Shown piece after piece: positions 19,314-27,844 of a stretch of DNA of 64,000 nt (positions are counted from its first letter, which is position 1; each line of letters opens with the position of its first letter). Below the pieces are notes generated by a model. The model saw only the letters and a program-made list of their open reading frames with translations. It ran no database searches and was not told the origin of the DNA. Where the stretch lies: the NCBI GenBank assembly GCA_963921335.3, contig CAWUFC020000002.1, positions 1,674,001-1,738,000 on the forward strand, in the 5' to 3' direction. A program made the position numbers and the translations under genes. Source of the stretch: CAWUFC02 sp963921335 (GTDB taxonomy: Bacteria; Pseudomonadota; Gammaproteobacteria; Pseudomonadales; Halieaceae).

Positions 19314-19379
19314 ATCCTAGAACAGGACAATAATTCGAACAATTCGCATTCTGCAGTCTCTGAATTCGGTTATTTCGAT
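19314..19379 (-). promoter_or_regulatory. nhaA promoter and four-box CGAA operator (putative NhaR site)
   Basis: On the minus strand four CGAA boxes (TTCG on the plus strand at 19334, 19343, 19365 and 19374) are spaced CGAA-N5-CGAA-N18-CGAA-N5-CGAA. The box pair nearest nhaA contains a -35 like TTGTTC (19337-19342); seventeen bases on is a -10 like TAGGAT (19314-19319), 28 bases from the nhaA start. This is the arrangement of LysR-type activators: a distal recognition site and a proximal site touching -35. The same element recurs at 20304-20347. Confidence 0.75.
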
Positions 19380-19398
19380 CTATAGGGAGTCATAGACC

Positions 19399-20298
19399 AT
19401 GCGCCACTTGAACTACACACACCTGATGTACTTCTGGAATGTCGCTCGAGAAGGCAGCGTTGCCGCCGCTGCGGAAGTTCTGCATCTTACACCGCAGACC
19501 ATCAGCGGGCAGTTGAAACTGCTGGAAGAGGCAGTCGGTGAGCCGCTCTTTACCCGGGTTGGTCGCGGCCTTGTGCTCACTGAAACCGGCCAGGTGGTGC
19601 GCGAGTACGCTGACGAAATTTTCACCCTGGGTGCTGAGCTGACACAGCGCGTCAAAAGCAGCCAGGCCCTGGTATACCGCACACTCAATGTCGGCATCCT
19701 CAGCTCACTGCCCAAACTGGTCGCCCTGCGGGTGCTGGAGCCCGCTATGAAGATGGAAGAATCGATTCACATCAGCTGTCGGGAGGATGAACTCGAGAAC
19801 CTGCTGGGAGACCTCGCCGTGCATAAGCTCGACCTCGTTTTGTCAGACCGCCCGATCCCACCGGGCATGAATGTGAAGGCCTACAATCACGAACTGGGAA
19901 CCAGCCGCATCAGCCTGTTCGCTCACCGCAGCATCGCACGTCGCTATAAAAACAAGTTCCCGCAAAGTCTTAACGGTGCGCCTATGCTGCTGCCCGACCC
20001 GGGCAATCCGCTGCGGCGCATGCTGACCAGCTGGTTTGAGGAAGTGCAGGTAGAGCCAGAGGTTGTCGCCGAGATTAGCGACAGTGCGCTGTTGAAGGCA
20101 TTTGGCGAAGCAGCGCTGGGCATCTACCCTGCCCCGACTGCAATGGCGATAGAAATATCGCAGATGTACCACTCTGTAGAGCTTGGCCTTGCCGGCGCGA
20201 TCAGTGAGAACTATTTTGCGATTTCGCCGGAGCGCAAGCTGAAACATCCGGCAGTGCTCGAGATCATGCAGCAAGCGCGCAACGTGGTGTTTCGATAA
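19399..20298 (+). CDS. nhaR: LysR-family transcriptional activator NhaR
   Basis: The 299-residue protein opens with MRHLNYTHLMYFWNVAREGS, then a winged helix-turn-helix with LTPQTISGQLKLLEE, which is the hallmark of NhaR. The C-terminal two-thirds is the LysR effector domain. In E. coli NhaR senses Na+ and activates nhaA. Its position, divergent from nhaA, agrees. A shared 44-base operator lies both in the nhaA-nhaR gap and just downstream of nhaR, in front of the purK-like operon, so it probably controls both sides. Confidence 0.92.
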   Translation: MRHLNYTHLMYFWNVAREGSVAAAAEVLHLTPQTISGQLKLLEEAVGEPLFTRVGRGLVLTETGQVVREYADEIFTLGAELTQRVKSSQALVYRTLNVGILSSLPKLVALRVLEPAMKMEESIHISCREDELENLLGDLAVHKLDLVLSDRPIPPGMNVKAYNHELGTSRISLFAHRSIARRYKNKFPQSLNGAPMLLPDPGNPLRRMLTSWFEEVQVEPEVVAEISDSALLKAFGEAALGIYPAPTAMAIEISQMYHSVELGLAGAISENYFAISPERKLKHPAVLEIMQQARNVVFR

Positions 20299-20301
20299 AA
20301 C

Positions 20302-20366
20302 ATCGAAAAAACCGAATTAAGACCTAAATATACTCGAATTGTACGAACATTAATAAGCCGTATGAT
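20302..20366 (+). promoter_or_regulatory. purK-like operon promoter with the same CGAA operator
   Basis: CGAA boxes at 20304, 20313, 20335 and 20344 repeat exactly the spacing seen upstream of nhaA (N5, N18, N5), in the matching orientation towards the downstream gene. The proximal pair contains TTGTAC (20339-20344) as -35; after 16 bases comes TATGAT (20361-20366) as -10. Fifty bases separate the last box from the start at 20398; for nhaA it is 48. This rules against the upstream ATG at 20362, which lies inside the -10. Confidence 0.75.
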
Positions 20367-20397
20367 TGTAGGGACCTCTCTACTGGAGTGCTTGCTC

Positions 20398-21567
20398 ATG
20401 CGCGAAACACCCAAAACCATCGGGATAGTCGGTAGCGGACAGCTCAGTCTGTTTCTTTGCCATGCCATCCGTTCCAGCGGTATGCGCAGCTGCATTCTCA
20501 GCAAGGATAACCTGCAACCCGCCTGCCATGCTGCGGATCAGGTCATCATCGCCAGCGACTGGGATCGGTCTGCGATCAAGCAAATGGCAGATGTCTGTGA
20601 CGTGATCACCTTCGAAAGCGATCATATCGACAACGAATTGCTGTGCGAGTTGGAGCACGCTCGCAAGGCGGAAAAGGTCAATGTCTTCCCGCAGCCTCAT
20701 ATCATTTTCGGACTCAAGGATAAGGGCAAACAGAAGCAATGGCTGACTGAGCAAGGGTTACCCACCCTGCCCTTTGAGCTGGTCAATGGCACCGATAAGT
20801 CCCTGCATCGGGCACTGGACAGTCTCGGCTGCAGTAAGGTCATACAGAAGATGCGCATTGGCGGCTACGACGACAAAGGCGTTCAGCTGGTTGATGCCGA
20901 CAGCGCAATCGACAAGGCCTGGCGGGAACCCAGCCTGCTCGAACCAGCCCTTCGCAACTTCAAGGAGTTGGCCGTTATTGTGGCCAGGGATACCCAGGGT
21001 GATACAGTCAGCTATCCCGCGTTCGATATGCTATTCGATGACCGCCACAATGCGGTGGATGTGGTTTCATACCCCAGCAGCGTGTCGACAGATATCGCCG
21101 GCAAAGCCCAGGATATCGCCAGAACCACCATTCAGAAATTGCAGGGCGTTGGTGTTTTTGCAGTTGAGTTCTTCCTGACTGATGACAATCAATTGTTTAT
21201 CAACGAGATTTCACCTCGGGTACACAACTCTGGGCATCTCACTATGGAAGCCTGCGAAGTCTCCCAGTTTCTGCAGCACATCAGTTGCATCAGTGGTAAT
21301 GGTGCGCGCGACCCGGGAATCGTCGAGCCCGCCACCATGCTCAATTTGCTGTACGAACCGGCAATGGAGGAAGCCTGCCCCAGCGAGCCCGTTCGCACCG
21401 CAACCCAGGATCGGCAATTGCACGTGCACTGGTACGGTAAAACCACGGGGCAGTATGGAAGGAAGATGGGACACATCACCGCAATTGGTCACAGCGCAAG
21501 CTACGAAGCTGCCATGCTTCGTGCTACCTTAGTGGGCAAACCAACATCCCAGGGACAGGCAGCATGA
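20398..21567 (+). CDS. purK: N5-carboxyaminoimidazole ribonucleotide synthase-like ATP-grasp protein
   Basis: The 389-residue product has the ATP-grasp layout of PurK: an N-terminal GIVGSGQL loop, GGYDDKG at 155-161 and the catalytic block NEISPRVHNSGH at 269-280, close to the family NExAPRxHNSGH. PurK carboxylates AIR with bicarbonate and ATP to give N5-CAIR in purine synthesis. It is some 30 residues longer than E. coli PurK (355). The gene order purK-purE is reversed from the common purE-purK. It overlaps purE by four bases. Whether it is the cell's only PurK or a specialised copy cannot be seen here. The promoter carries an NhaR-type operator. Confidence 0.83.
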   Translation: MRETPKTIGIVGSGQLSLFLCHAIRSSGMRSCILSKDNLQPACHAADQVIIASDWDRSAIKQMADVCDVITFESDHIDNELLCELEHARKAEKVNVFPQPHIIFGLKDKGKQKQWLTEQGLPTLPFELVNGTDKSLHRALDSLGCSKVIQKMRIGGYDDKGVQLVDADSAIDKAWREPSLLEPALRNFKELAVIVARDTQGDTVSYPAFDMLFDDRHNAVDVVSYPSSVSTDIAGKAQDIARTTIQKLQGVGVFAVEFFLTDDNQLFINEISPRVHNSGHLTMEACEVSQFLQHISCISGNGARDPGIVEPATMLNLLYEPAMEEACPSEPVRTATQDRQLHVHWYGKTTGQYGRKMGHITAIGHSASYEAAMLRATLVGKPTSQGQAA

Positions 21568-22058
21568 ACGCAAATGTCGGCATAGTGATGGGCAGCAAGT
21601 CTGACCTGCCTATCATGCAGGACGCAGCAGCCATTTTGAAACAGCTGGACGTGCCCTTTCAGATTGACATCGTTAGTGCACATCGAACCCCGGACAGACT
21701 CTACGAGTATGGCAAGCAGGCCGAGGCTCTAGGCCTCACTGCAATTATCGCAGGGGCCGGTGGGGCGGCCCACCTGCCAGGCATGATGGCTTCACTGACT
21801 ACGGTGCCCGTGATCGGCGTTCCGGTCTCAACCACAAGCCTGCAGGGACAGGATTCCCTGCTGTCGATTGTGCAAATGCCTCGCGGCATCCCGGTAGCCA
21901 CGGTTGCTATCGATAATGCCACCAATGCGGGCCTGCTCGCCGCCCAGATGGCCGGCTGCTATGACCCGGGCCTGAGGCAGCGCTTGCAAGACTACCGTTC
22001 CAGCATCGCCAAGGCGGCCACTCAGTCCGCAGATGCGTTGGAAAGCCTGAATCTGTGA
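21564..22058 (+). CDS. purE: N5-CAIR mutase (PurE)
   Basis: At 164 residues it matches class I PurE. SAHRTPD at 38-44 holds the catalytic His, and GAGGAAHLPGM (64-74) and DSLLSIVQMP form the nucleotide site. PurE moves the carboxylate of N5-CAIR to make CAIR. It overlaps the purK-like gene (ATGA) and the sbtA gene (GTGA), so all are translated as one coupled set. The canonical motifs are complete, so it is probably active. Confidence 0.9.
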   Translation: MNANVGIVMGSKSDLPIMQDAAAILKQLDVPFQIDIVSAHRTPDRLYEYGKQAEALGLTAIIAGAGGAAHLPGMMASLTTVPVIGVPVSTTSLQGQDSLLSIVQMPRGIPVATVAIDNATNAGLLAAQMAGCYDPGLRQRLQDYRSSIAKAATQSADALESLNL

Positions 22059-23038
22059 GTCTCGCCTTTCTAAGTAATCTCAGCTCACCCCCATTACTGT
22101 TTTTCTTTCTGGGGGCTGCCGCGGTTGCAGCCCGGTCAGATCTGGAAATTCCAAACCAGATCGCGAAATTTCTGTCCATTTACCTGCTGTTTGCGATTGG
22201 CTTCAAAGGTGGAGTCGCACTGGCAGAAGCAACCTTTAGCAGTACCATCCTGCTGACCCTGGCTACGGCCATGGCACTCTCAGCCCTGTTACCACTGGTG
22301 TGCTTTATGGTGTTGCGCCGCAAACTTCCGGTTGCCGATGCCGCCGCCACCGCGGCCACCTACGGCTCAGTCAGTGCGGTCACTTTTGTGACTGCGGCGG
22401 GCTATCTGGATGTGATGAATATCGACTGGGGCGGGCACATGGTGGCAGCCATGGCGCTCATGGAATCTCCGGCAATCATCGTCGGTCTGCTGTTATACAG
22501 GCGCTACAGCGGCGATGCTGATCAGCCCATGGAAGCATTTTCCTGGTCATCGCTGCTGCGGGAAGCCTGCCTCAACGGCTCCATTTTCCTGATCGTCGGT
22601 AGCATGCTGATTGGCTGGATCAGTGGTCCCGCGGGTATGAGCCAAATAGGTAGCTTCGTCAACGAGCTATTCCTTGGGGTACTGTGCCTGTTCCTGCTGG
22701 ACATGGGCATTGTGGCAGCAAGGCGTCTACAAGACCTGCGTTCAAATCCGGCAGCACTGGCCATCATTGTGCCTGCCGCCCTGCTGCTACCACTGTTTAA
22801 CGGTGCCGTCGGCCTGCTTGCAGCCTGGGTGCTGCAGCTCAGCGAGGGCGATGCGCTGCTGTTGGTGATACTGTCTGCCAGCGCCTCCTATATTGCGGTA
22901 CCTGCCGCAATGCGTCTGGTGCTGCCGCAAGCTAATCCGGGCACTTACTTGCCAATGTCCCTGGCGGTGACATTTCCGTTTAACATTCTGCTTGGTATTC
23001 CGCTCTACCACGCAGCCGTCAAACTGGTACTCCCATGA
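22055..23038 (+). CDS. sbtA: SbtA-type sodium-dependent bicarbonate transporter
   Basis: The 327-residue hydrophobic protein shows about ten membrane segments and the SbtA/DUF897 opening: LLFFFLGAAAVAARSDLEIP followed by LYLLFAIGFKGG. SbtA of cyanobacteria brings in bicarbonate with Na+. The GTG start overlaps the purE stop and its own stop overlaps the PII-like gene. Placed with PurK, which consumes bicarbonate, and under a predicted Na+-responsive operator, the likely job is to feed carboxylation using the sodium gradient; that link is inference. A related organic anion is an alternative substrate. Confidence 0.85.
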   Translation: MSLAFLSNLSSPPLLFFFLGAAAVAARSDLEIPNQIAKFLSIYLLFAIGFKGGVALAEATFSSTILLTLATAMALSALLPLVCFMVLRRKLPVADAAATAATYGSVSAVTFVTAAGYLDVMNIDWGGHMVAAMALMESPAIIVGLLLYRRYSGDADQPMEAFSWSSLLREACLNGSIFLIVGSMLIGWISGPAGMSQIGSFVNELFLGVLCLFLLDMGIVAARRLQDLRSNPAALAIIVPAALLLPLFNGAVGLLAAWVLQLSEGDALLLVILSASASYIAVPAAMRLVLPQANPGTYLPMSLAVTFPFNILLGIPLYHAAVKLVLP

Positions 23039-23331
23039 AAGCCTGTCAGCGCATCGAAATTGTCGTTGAATCACCCATCGCATCGCAGGTGATTGACCTG
23101 CTGCGAGAACTGGGTATCGGAGGCTATACCATGCTTCCCGAGATACGCGGTGAAGGCGATCGGGGCGAGCGCCGCGCCGATGAACTAACGGGCGACTCCA
23201 GTAACTGTTTGTTCATTATCGCCTGCGAAAAACCTGAACTGGTCGAGCAGCTGACCAGCCAGGTGCGCCCATTACTGTCCCGCAGTGGTGGCGTCTGCCT
23301 GGTCTCAGAAGCGCAGTGGCTGCGTCACTGA
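23035..23331 (+). CDS. sbtB: PII-like regulatory protein of SbtB type
   Basis: The 98-residue protein follows sbtA with an ATGA overlap, as sbtB does in cyanobacteria. It has the PII-like pattern: a first strand (QRIEIVVES), a helix, GYTMLPEIRGEGDRGERR in place of the T-loop region, and a last strand GGVCLVSEAQWL. It lacks the C-terminal CGPxGC loop of cyanobacterial SbtB. By analogy it would bind an adenine nucleotide and gate SbtA; ligand unknown. Confidence 0.75.
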   Translation: MKACQRIEIVVESPIASQVIDLLRELGIGGYTMLPEIRGEGDRGERRADELTGDSSNCLFIIACEKPELVEQLTSQVRPLLSRSGGVCLVSEAQWLRH

Positions 23332-23421
23332 GCGACACCATCGCTCCGCACAAACCATGGATTTCGGTTACTATCTGGCCTCTGTTATGGGTAAGCCAGT
23401 TCGGCACACCCGATCCCAGGA

Positions 23422-24888
23422 GTGAGCAGAAGCTTGAAGATTGCAATTATCGGAGCGGGGCCAACCGGCATTGCCGCCGGCCATGAACTTCGCAAACAGG
23501 GCTTTGATGACTTCATCATTTTTGAGGCATCAGACGGCATTGGCGGCACCTGGTATTTACACAGCTACCCCGGACTGGCCTGCGATGTCTGGGCGCACGC
23601 CTACACCTTCACCGATAATCCCAACCCTGACTGGTCCTCTCGTTTTGTGCCGCAACCAGAAATTCAGCAATACATCGAGTCCAGCGCCGAAAAGTTTGGC
23701 CTCAGGCAACACATCAGGCTGGGCAAGGAAGTCTCCCGAGCAGAATATGTCGACACTGCGCAATGGCGCCTACATTTCAGCGATGGCAGCGAGCACGACT
23801 GCAATGTTGTCATCAATGCCATGGGCAACCAGCACACCGCTCAGCTACCTGATCTGCCAGGGATCAACGATTTTGGCGGCGAGAGTTGGCACTCCACCTT
23901 CTGGAATCACGATGTCGATGTGAGCAACAAGCGCGTGCTGGTGGTGGGCTCAGCAGCGGCGGCCATTCAGATCGTGCCCGAAATGGCTAAACTCGCAGCC
24001 CAGGTCACCGTGCTGCAACGGACGCCAAACTGGATACTGGAGCGTGGCAACAAACCCTACTCTGCGCTGCGAAAACGGTTCAACCGCTGGCTACCCTTCC
24101 TGCCACGGCTATATCGACGCGGTATGCAGCTGATGATGGGGCTGATGCATGAAGGGGCCCTGCTCGGGCACAAGCGCATGGACATGATGGAGAAGATGGG
24201 CAACAGCTACCGGGAGAAGACCATCGAAGACCCCGCACTGGCGGCAATGCTGAAACCGGACAGCCGATTTGGTTGCAAGCGCCCGGTGGTATCCGATGAC
24301 TTCTACCCCGCGCTCAACCGCGACAATGTTCAACTTGTGGATTGTGGCGCAGAGCGGGTGAATACAGCCGGTATCGTCACCAGCGCCGGGGAGCAAATCG
24401 ACGCCGACATCATCATTTACTGCACAGGATACAAGCTCAGCGACCTTGACCGTATCGAGGTGACAGGACCGGATGGCAAGCAGCTGGCCGAGGACATGGC
24501 GAGAGCGCAGGAGGCCTTTCGCGGCGTGGCTGTGCCGGGCTACCCGAACTTTTTCTTCGGCGCAGACCCCAATGGCGTGGTGTTGTCGGTGTCCTACTTT
24601 AAATCGGTAGAGGCAAATATCGGCTATATCGTGCGCCTGCTGAGAGAACTGGAAGAGGCGGGAGCCAGCGAGCTGCAGGCGGATGAGAAGCGCACACGCG
24701 AATACAATGACTGGTTAAAGACCCAATTTGAGCTGTTTGCCTGGGGCGACAACGCCTGCAGCAGCTATTACCAGAACGCGGATGGCACCACGCCGTTTTT
24801 ATTTCCAGGCAACTACAAACTATTCTGCCAACAGAAGCAGGCCAGCGGCCTGTCTGAATTCAATCTCACCAGCTCGGAGGCTAAATGA
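23422..24888 (+). CDS. Flavin-binding monooxygenase, Baeyer-Villiger type
   Basis: The 488-residue protein has the FAD-binding loop GAGPTG at 11-16, the fingerprint-like segment FGGESWHSTFWN at 151-162 (family pattern FxGxxxHxxxW) and a second, NADPH-binding loop VGSAAAA at 175-181. Such enzymes insert oxygen next to a ketone or oxidise heteroatoms; cyclic or steroid ketones fit the surrounding catabolic genes, but the substrate is unproven. The start is uncertain: GTG at 23422 lies within an AGGAGTG sequence, and a TTG at 23434 would give a shorter natural opening. It overlaps the next gene by four bases. Confidence 0.85.
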   Translation: MSRSLKIAIIGAGPTGIAAGHELRKQGFDDFIIFEASDGIGGTWYLHSYPGLACDVWAHAYTFTDNPNPDWSSRFVPQPEIQQYIESSAEKFGLRQHIRLGKEVSRAEYVDTAQWRLHFSDGSEHDCNVVINAMGNQHTAQLPDLPGINDFGGESWHSTFWNHDVDVSNKRVLVVGSAAAAIQIVPEMAKLAAQVTVLQRTPNWILERGNKPYSALRKRFNRWLPFLPRLYRRGMQLMMGLMHEGALLGHKRMDMMEKMGNSYREKTIEDPALAAMLKPDSRFGCKRPVVSDDFYPALNRDNVQLVDCGAERVNTAGIVTSAGEQIDADIIIYCTGYKLSDLDRIEVTGPDGKQLAEDMARAQEAFRGVAVPGYPNFFFGADPNGVVLSVSYFKSVEANIGYIVRLLRELEEAGASELQADEKRTREYNDWLKTQFELFAWGDNACSSYYQNADGTTPFLFPGNYKLFCQQKQASGLSEFNLTSSEAK

Positions 24889-25289
24889 TCCGCAATACCA
24901 TAGCTATTCTGTTTACGCTGTGCTGCCTGAACGTCCAGGCCCAAGACTCGGACCGTCAGGCCCGCTTTGAAGCAAACCTGCAAGAAACCCGGGCACGACT
25001 CGCGCTAACCCCTGAGCAGGAAGAGGCTCTTAAGCCAATCCTCCGCTCCCAGTTTGAAGCCCAGGCTGAAACTTTAAACAAGTACGGGCTGGAGCCAGGC
25101 ATGGCTGAATCAGGCGAAAGGCCAAGCTTCTTCGAGCTGCGTAAAATGCGCAAAGAGATGCAGGGCATCATGGAGAGTCACGAGAAACAAATCGCCGGTG
25201 TGCTGTCAAAAGATCAGATGACCACCTATGAAGAACTTCGCGAGGAGCGCCGAAAAGCCATGCGCGAGCGGATTCAGAGCCAGCGCTAA
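24885..25289 (+). CDS. Small Spy/CpxP-like periplasmic protein
   Basis: A 134-residue protein with a signal peptide (cleavage near QAQ-DS) and a highly charged all-helical mature part. The segment LALTPEQEEALKPILRSQ resembles the LTxEQ repeats of Spy/CpxP-type chaperone and metal-stress proteins. The Glu/Arg-rich C-terminal half is probably coiled coil. It is translationally coupled (ATGA) to the flavin monooxygenase, and ends by overlapping the stop of the convergent copper oxidase gene. Exact role unknown. Confidence 0.68.
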   Translation: MIRNTIAILFTLCCLNVQAQDSDRQARFEANLQETRARLALTPEQEEALKPILRSQFEAQAETLNKYGLEPGMAESGERPSFFELRKMRKEMQGIMESHEKQIAGVLSKDQMTTYEELREERRKAMRERIQSQR

Positions 25290-27277
25290 AGTCGCAACTT
25301 GACACCCAGGGCGAAGCCCACGTGATTGGTGTGGGCCAGCTCCGCGGACCAACGCTCGTCAAAGCGATACTCCAGTCCAAGGTGATGCCGACCAGTAGTC
25401 ACGTACTCGAGATGAGCTTGCCAACGCTTCGCAAGTTGTAATTCAGTTTCAAACTCAGCCTCGATCTTGCCTTCACTCGTGAGATAGAGATCGATATCGA
25501 CCAGTAAAGGCAGCACATAACGTACGCCCAGCTTGGCGTGCGCTTCCTCGCCTTCCTCCTGCTCTACTCCTAACAAAAACTGGGTCCAGCGATCTATTCT
25601 AAAGCCGTAATTGGCTTCGCCTCTGTCCTCGTCCCAGTTGCGCGACTCTATAGTCGCTTCAAATACATGCAGGTTATTGCTGATGCGAGCTTCAGCACGA
25701 CCAAAATCTGACAAGATCTTAAGCTCACCGGCGGCATAGAAATCGGTGTCTTTAATGTCAGCGCTGCGTATTCGCGCCTGATCAAAATCCGGATTACCGC
25801 TATAGTCACTGTAGCGAACGACCCGTGCCATGCCGGTCTTGGCATGATAGAGATTGTGACAGTGAAAGAACCAGTCCTTTTCTTCATTGGCCAGAAATTC
25901 AATCGTCACAGTTTCCAGGGGCGGTACATTCACCGTGTGCTTGAGCGGCCCTCCTCCCTCATCGTCGGTCAACACGCGGAAGAAGTGGCCGTGAAGATGC
26001 AAGGGGTGATGCATCATGGTTTCGTTAATGAATTTGAAACGCACGATTTCTCCGCGCTCCACCAGAATCTTGTCGGCTCTGGACAAAGGGGTGTCGTTGA
26101 AACTCCAGTTATAAGTTTCCATATCGCCAGTGAGCCGCAGCTCTACTTCACGCAGAGGGCCATTGCCCAGATATTGTGCCGCATCGATGGTGGTAAGATC
26201 GCCATACCTCAGCTGTCTGGGGCCACCGTGATGGTAATGTGCATGGTCGTGCCCCGGCGAAGAACTTCCATGCATGGAATGGTCAGCATAAAGATCGGGG
26301 CGCGGATAGGGAGTCGTTGCTAGCCGAGTGCCCTGCCCTATCCACACCGAAGCATAACCACTACTGTCCTGTGATGCTACTCGCAGCTCGCGCGCTCCAT
26401 GATCGGGCACTGTCACCAGCACATCATAGGTTTCCGCCACTGCATGGAGGATCTCATCGACAATAACCGGCTTCACATCCAGACCATCGGCAGCAATGAC
26501 CTCAAAATCCAGGCCAGCGCTGTGCAACTGAAAGTAGCTGGACGCACCGGCATTGATGATTCGCAAACGAACACGTTCACCGGTTTTTGCCGATGGTAGA
26601 GGCACGAGGTCGCGTTCACCATTCACCAGAAAGGCATCGTAAGCGACGTCTGCGACATCCATGCCACCCATACGCTGCCAACGATTTTTCCACCAACGGG
26701 ACATCAACCCGCGCTACCAGTATCCTGCAATACTGACCACGCTGTCTTTCTTCATAGCGTAATAGTCGCCGTCGGCCTTTAGATTGCGCAGAACCAGGTG
26801 GGGGTCTTCATCAATCCAGTCTTGCAACACCAAGACAGCTTCATGTTGATAATCAAACCGCGGTTGCTGCGGTTCGACCACAATACCGCCGTGCACTCCC
26901 GACTGTTCCTGCAGATCGGTGTGGGAGTGATACCAATATGTGCCGGCGTGCTTCAGCGGAAACTCGTAGACGAAGCTCTCGCCCGGCCCAATGGGCAAGC
27001 TGGACATATAAGGCACCCCGTCTTGTTCGGGCGGCAGTAACAAACCATGCCAATGCACCGAGGTATCCACATCAAGGTGATTTGTAACTGTTATACGTGC
27101 AGTATCACCCTCTTTAAATCGCAGCACCGGTCCAGGATAGCTGTCATTAACCACCATAGCCTGCGCAGGCTGGCCAGAGTAGTTCAGTTCTTTGTATTGG
27201 ATATCAAGCTGGTATTCCACCAACTCGCCGCGAGCCACTGATGCAACCAGCATCAGCGTCAATAACACCATTCTCAT
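25286..27277 (-). pseudogene. copA: Multicopper oxidase (CopA-like) fused to CopB-like tail, interrupted by amber stop
   Basis: A signal peptide leads to a cupredoxin domain with HWHG (75-78) and WYHSH (115-119). The frame stops at a TAG at 26714-26716, codon 188, then continues without a shift for another 470 codons. That part holds the remaining copper motifs (HPLHLHGHFF, then HCHNLYHAKTGM). Beyond about codon 510 it changes to a CopB-like beta-rich region (ESRNWDEDRGEANYG, then LDIDLYL-type strands, ending LRL). So a CopA oxidase and a CopB outer-membrane-type domain appear joined in one gene. Only four codons separate the TAG from an ATG, but the second half alone lacks a signal. It may be a true pseudogene, a readthrough gene or a sequence error. 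Downstream of a small Cys-rich gene. Confidence 0.75.
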
Positions 27278-27325
27278 AGTAAGGTTTTCCTGTGTGCGAA
27301 GTTCGAGAGTTGTGGGGAACTTTGC

Positions 27326-27613
27326 TCAACAGGGTGGGTGATCGATGCTCATATGAGGTGATGTGTAAGGCGGGATGATCTCGAAGCCAGTTGTCCGGCC
27401 CTGGATCATGTCAAGCTCTGCGATTTCTGAGACCAACGCACCAGCCAGTGCACAGTCAGGGCAGTCTTTACACTCCTGGTACACATCCTGAGCTTGAGCT
27501 TGCTGGTGGCAGCCGGCTTGCTCCGCAGGCGGTTCGCACGACATGGTCGCTGCACCCCAGGCAAGCTGCAAAGGAAGCAAAAGCGCCATTGCCAGTATCA
27601 TCGTTCGTCGCAT
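27326..27613 (-). CDS. Small Cys-rich exported protein, upstream of copper oxidase
   Basis: From the ATG at 27613 the product is 95 residues with a clear signal peptide (cleavage near AWGA-AT). The mature protein has eight Cys, including CKDCPDC, and ends HPPC. This suggests metal binding or disulfide cross-linking in the periplasm. A longer frame from 27658 adds 15 residues that would spoil the signal peptide. It lies 48 bases upstream of the oxidase gene, same strand. Family unknown to me; a copper-related role is inferred from the neighbour only. Confidence 0.6.
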   Translation of the reverse strand: MRRTMILAMALLLPLQLAWGAATMSCEPPAEQAGCHQQAQAQDVYQECKDCPDCALAGALVSEIAELDMIQGRTTGFEIIPPYTSPHMSIDHPPC

Positions 27614-27844
27614 AGGCTGAGTATAAGTTATCTTTGGTACGGATACATGACACCACAAGGATCAGAGCTCATATGCTGCCCTGCTACACGCATTCACCAA
27701 CGGGCATCTTTGTTCCAGTTTAGTATTTCTACCGGCTCCGGTTCAGCATTTCGAGCAAGGGGAGATTTCCAGTACCGGCCACTGGAAGCGCCAAGGCATC
27801 TTCTCTAGTCTTCACGGCCGAGAATAAGACGAGGAGGAAATACC

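Noticed and set aside
20362..20397. Upstream ATG at 20362 as start of the purK-like gene
   Set aside because: It falls inside the predicted -10 element and lacks a ribosome site; the ATG at 20398 follows TGGAG and begins the family sequence.
26714..26716. Stop in the copper oxidase gene read as selenocysteine or pyrrolysine
   Set aside because: It is TAG, not TGA, does not stand at a Cys position, and pyrrolysine is not expected in this type of bacterium.
27731..27775. Possible CueR-type copper operator (core AGCAAGGGGA) between the Cys-rich gene and the SDR gene
   Set aside because: Only the central ten bases resemble CueR sites; the flanking inverted arms are poor and the distance to either start is large.
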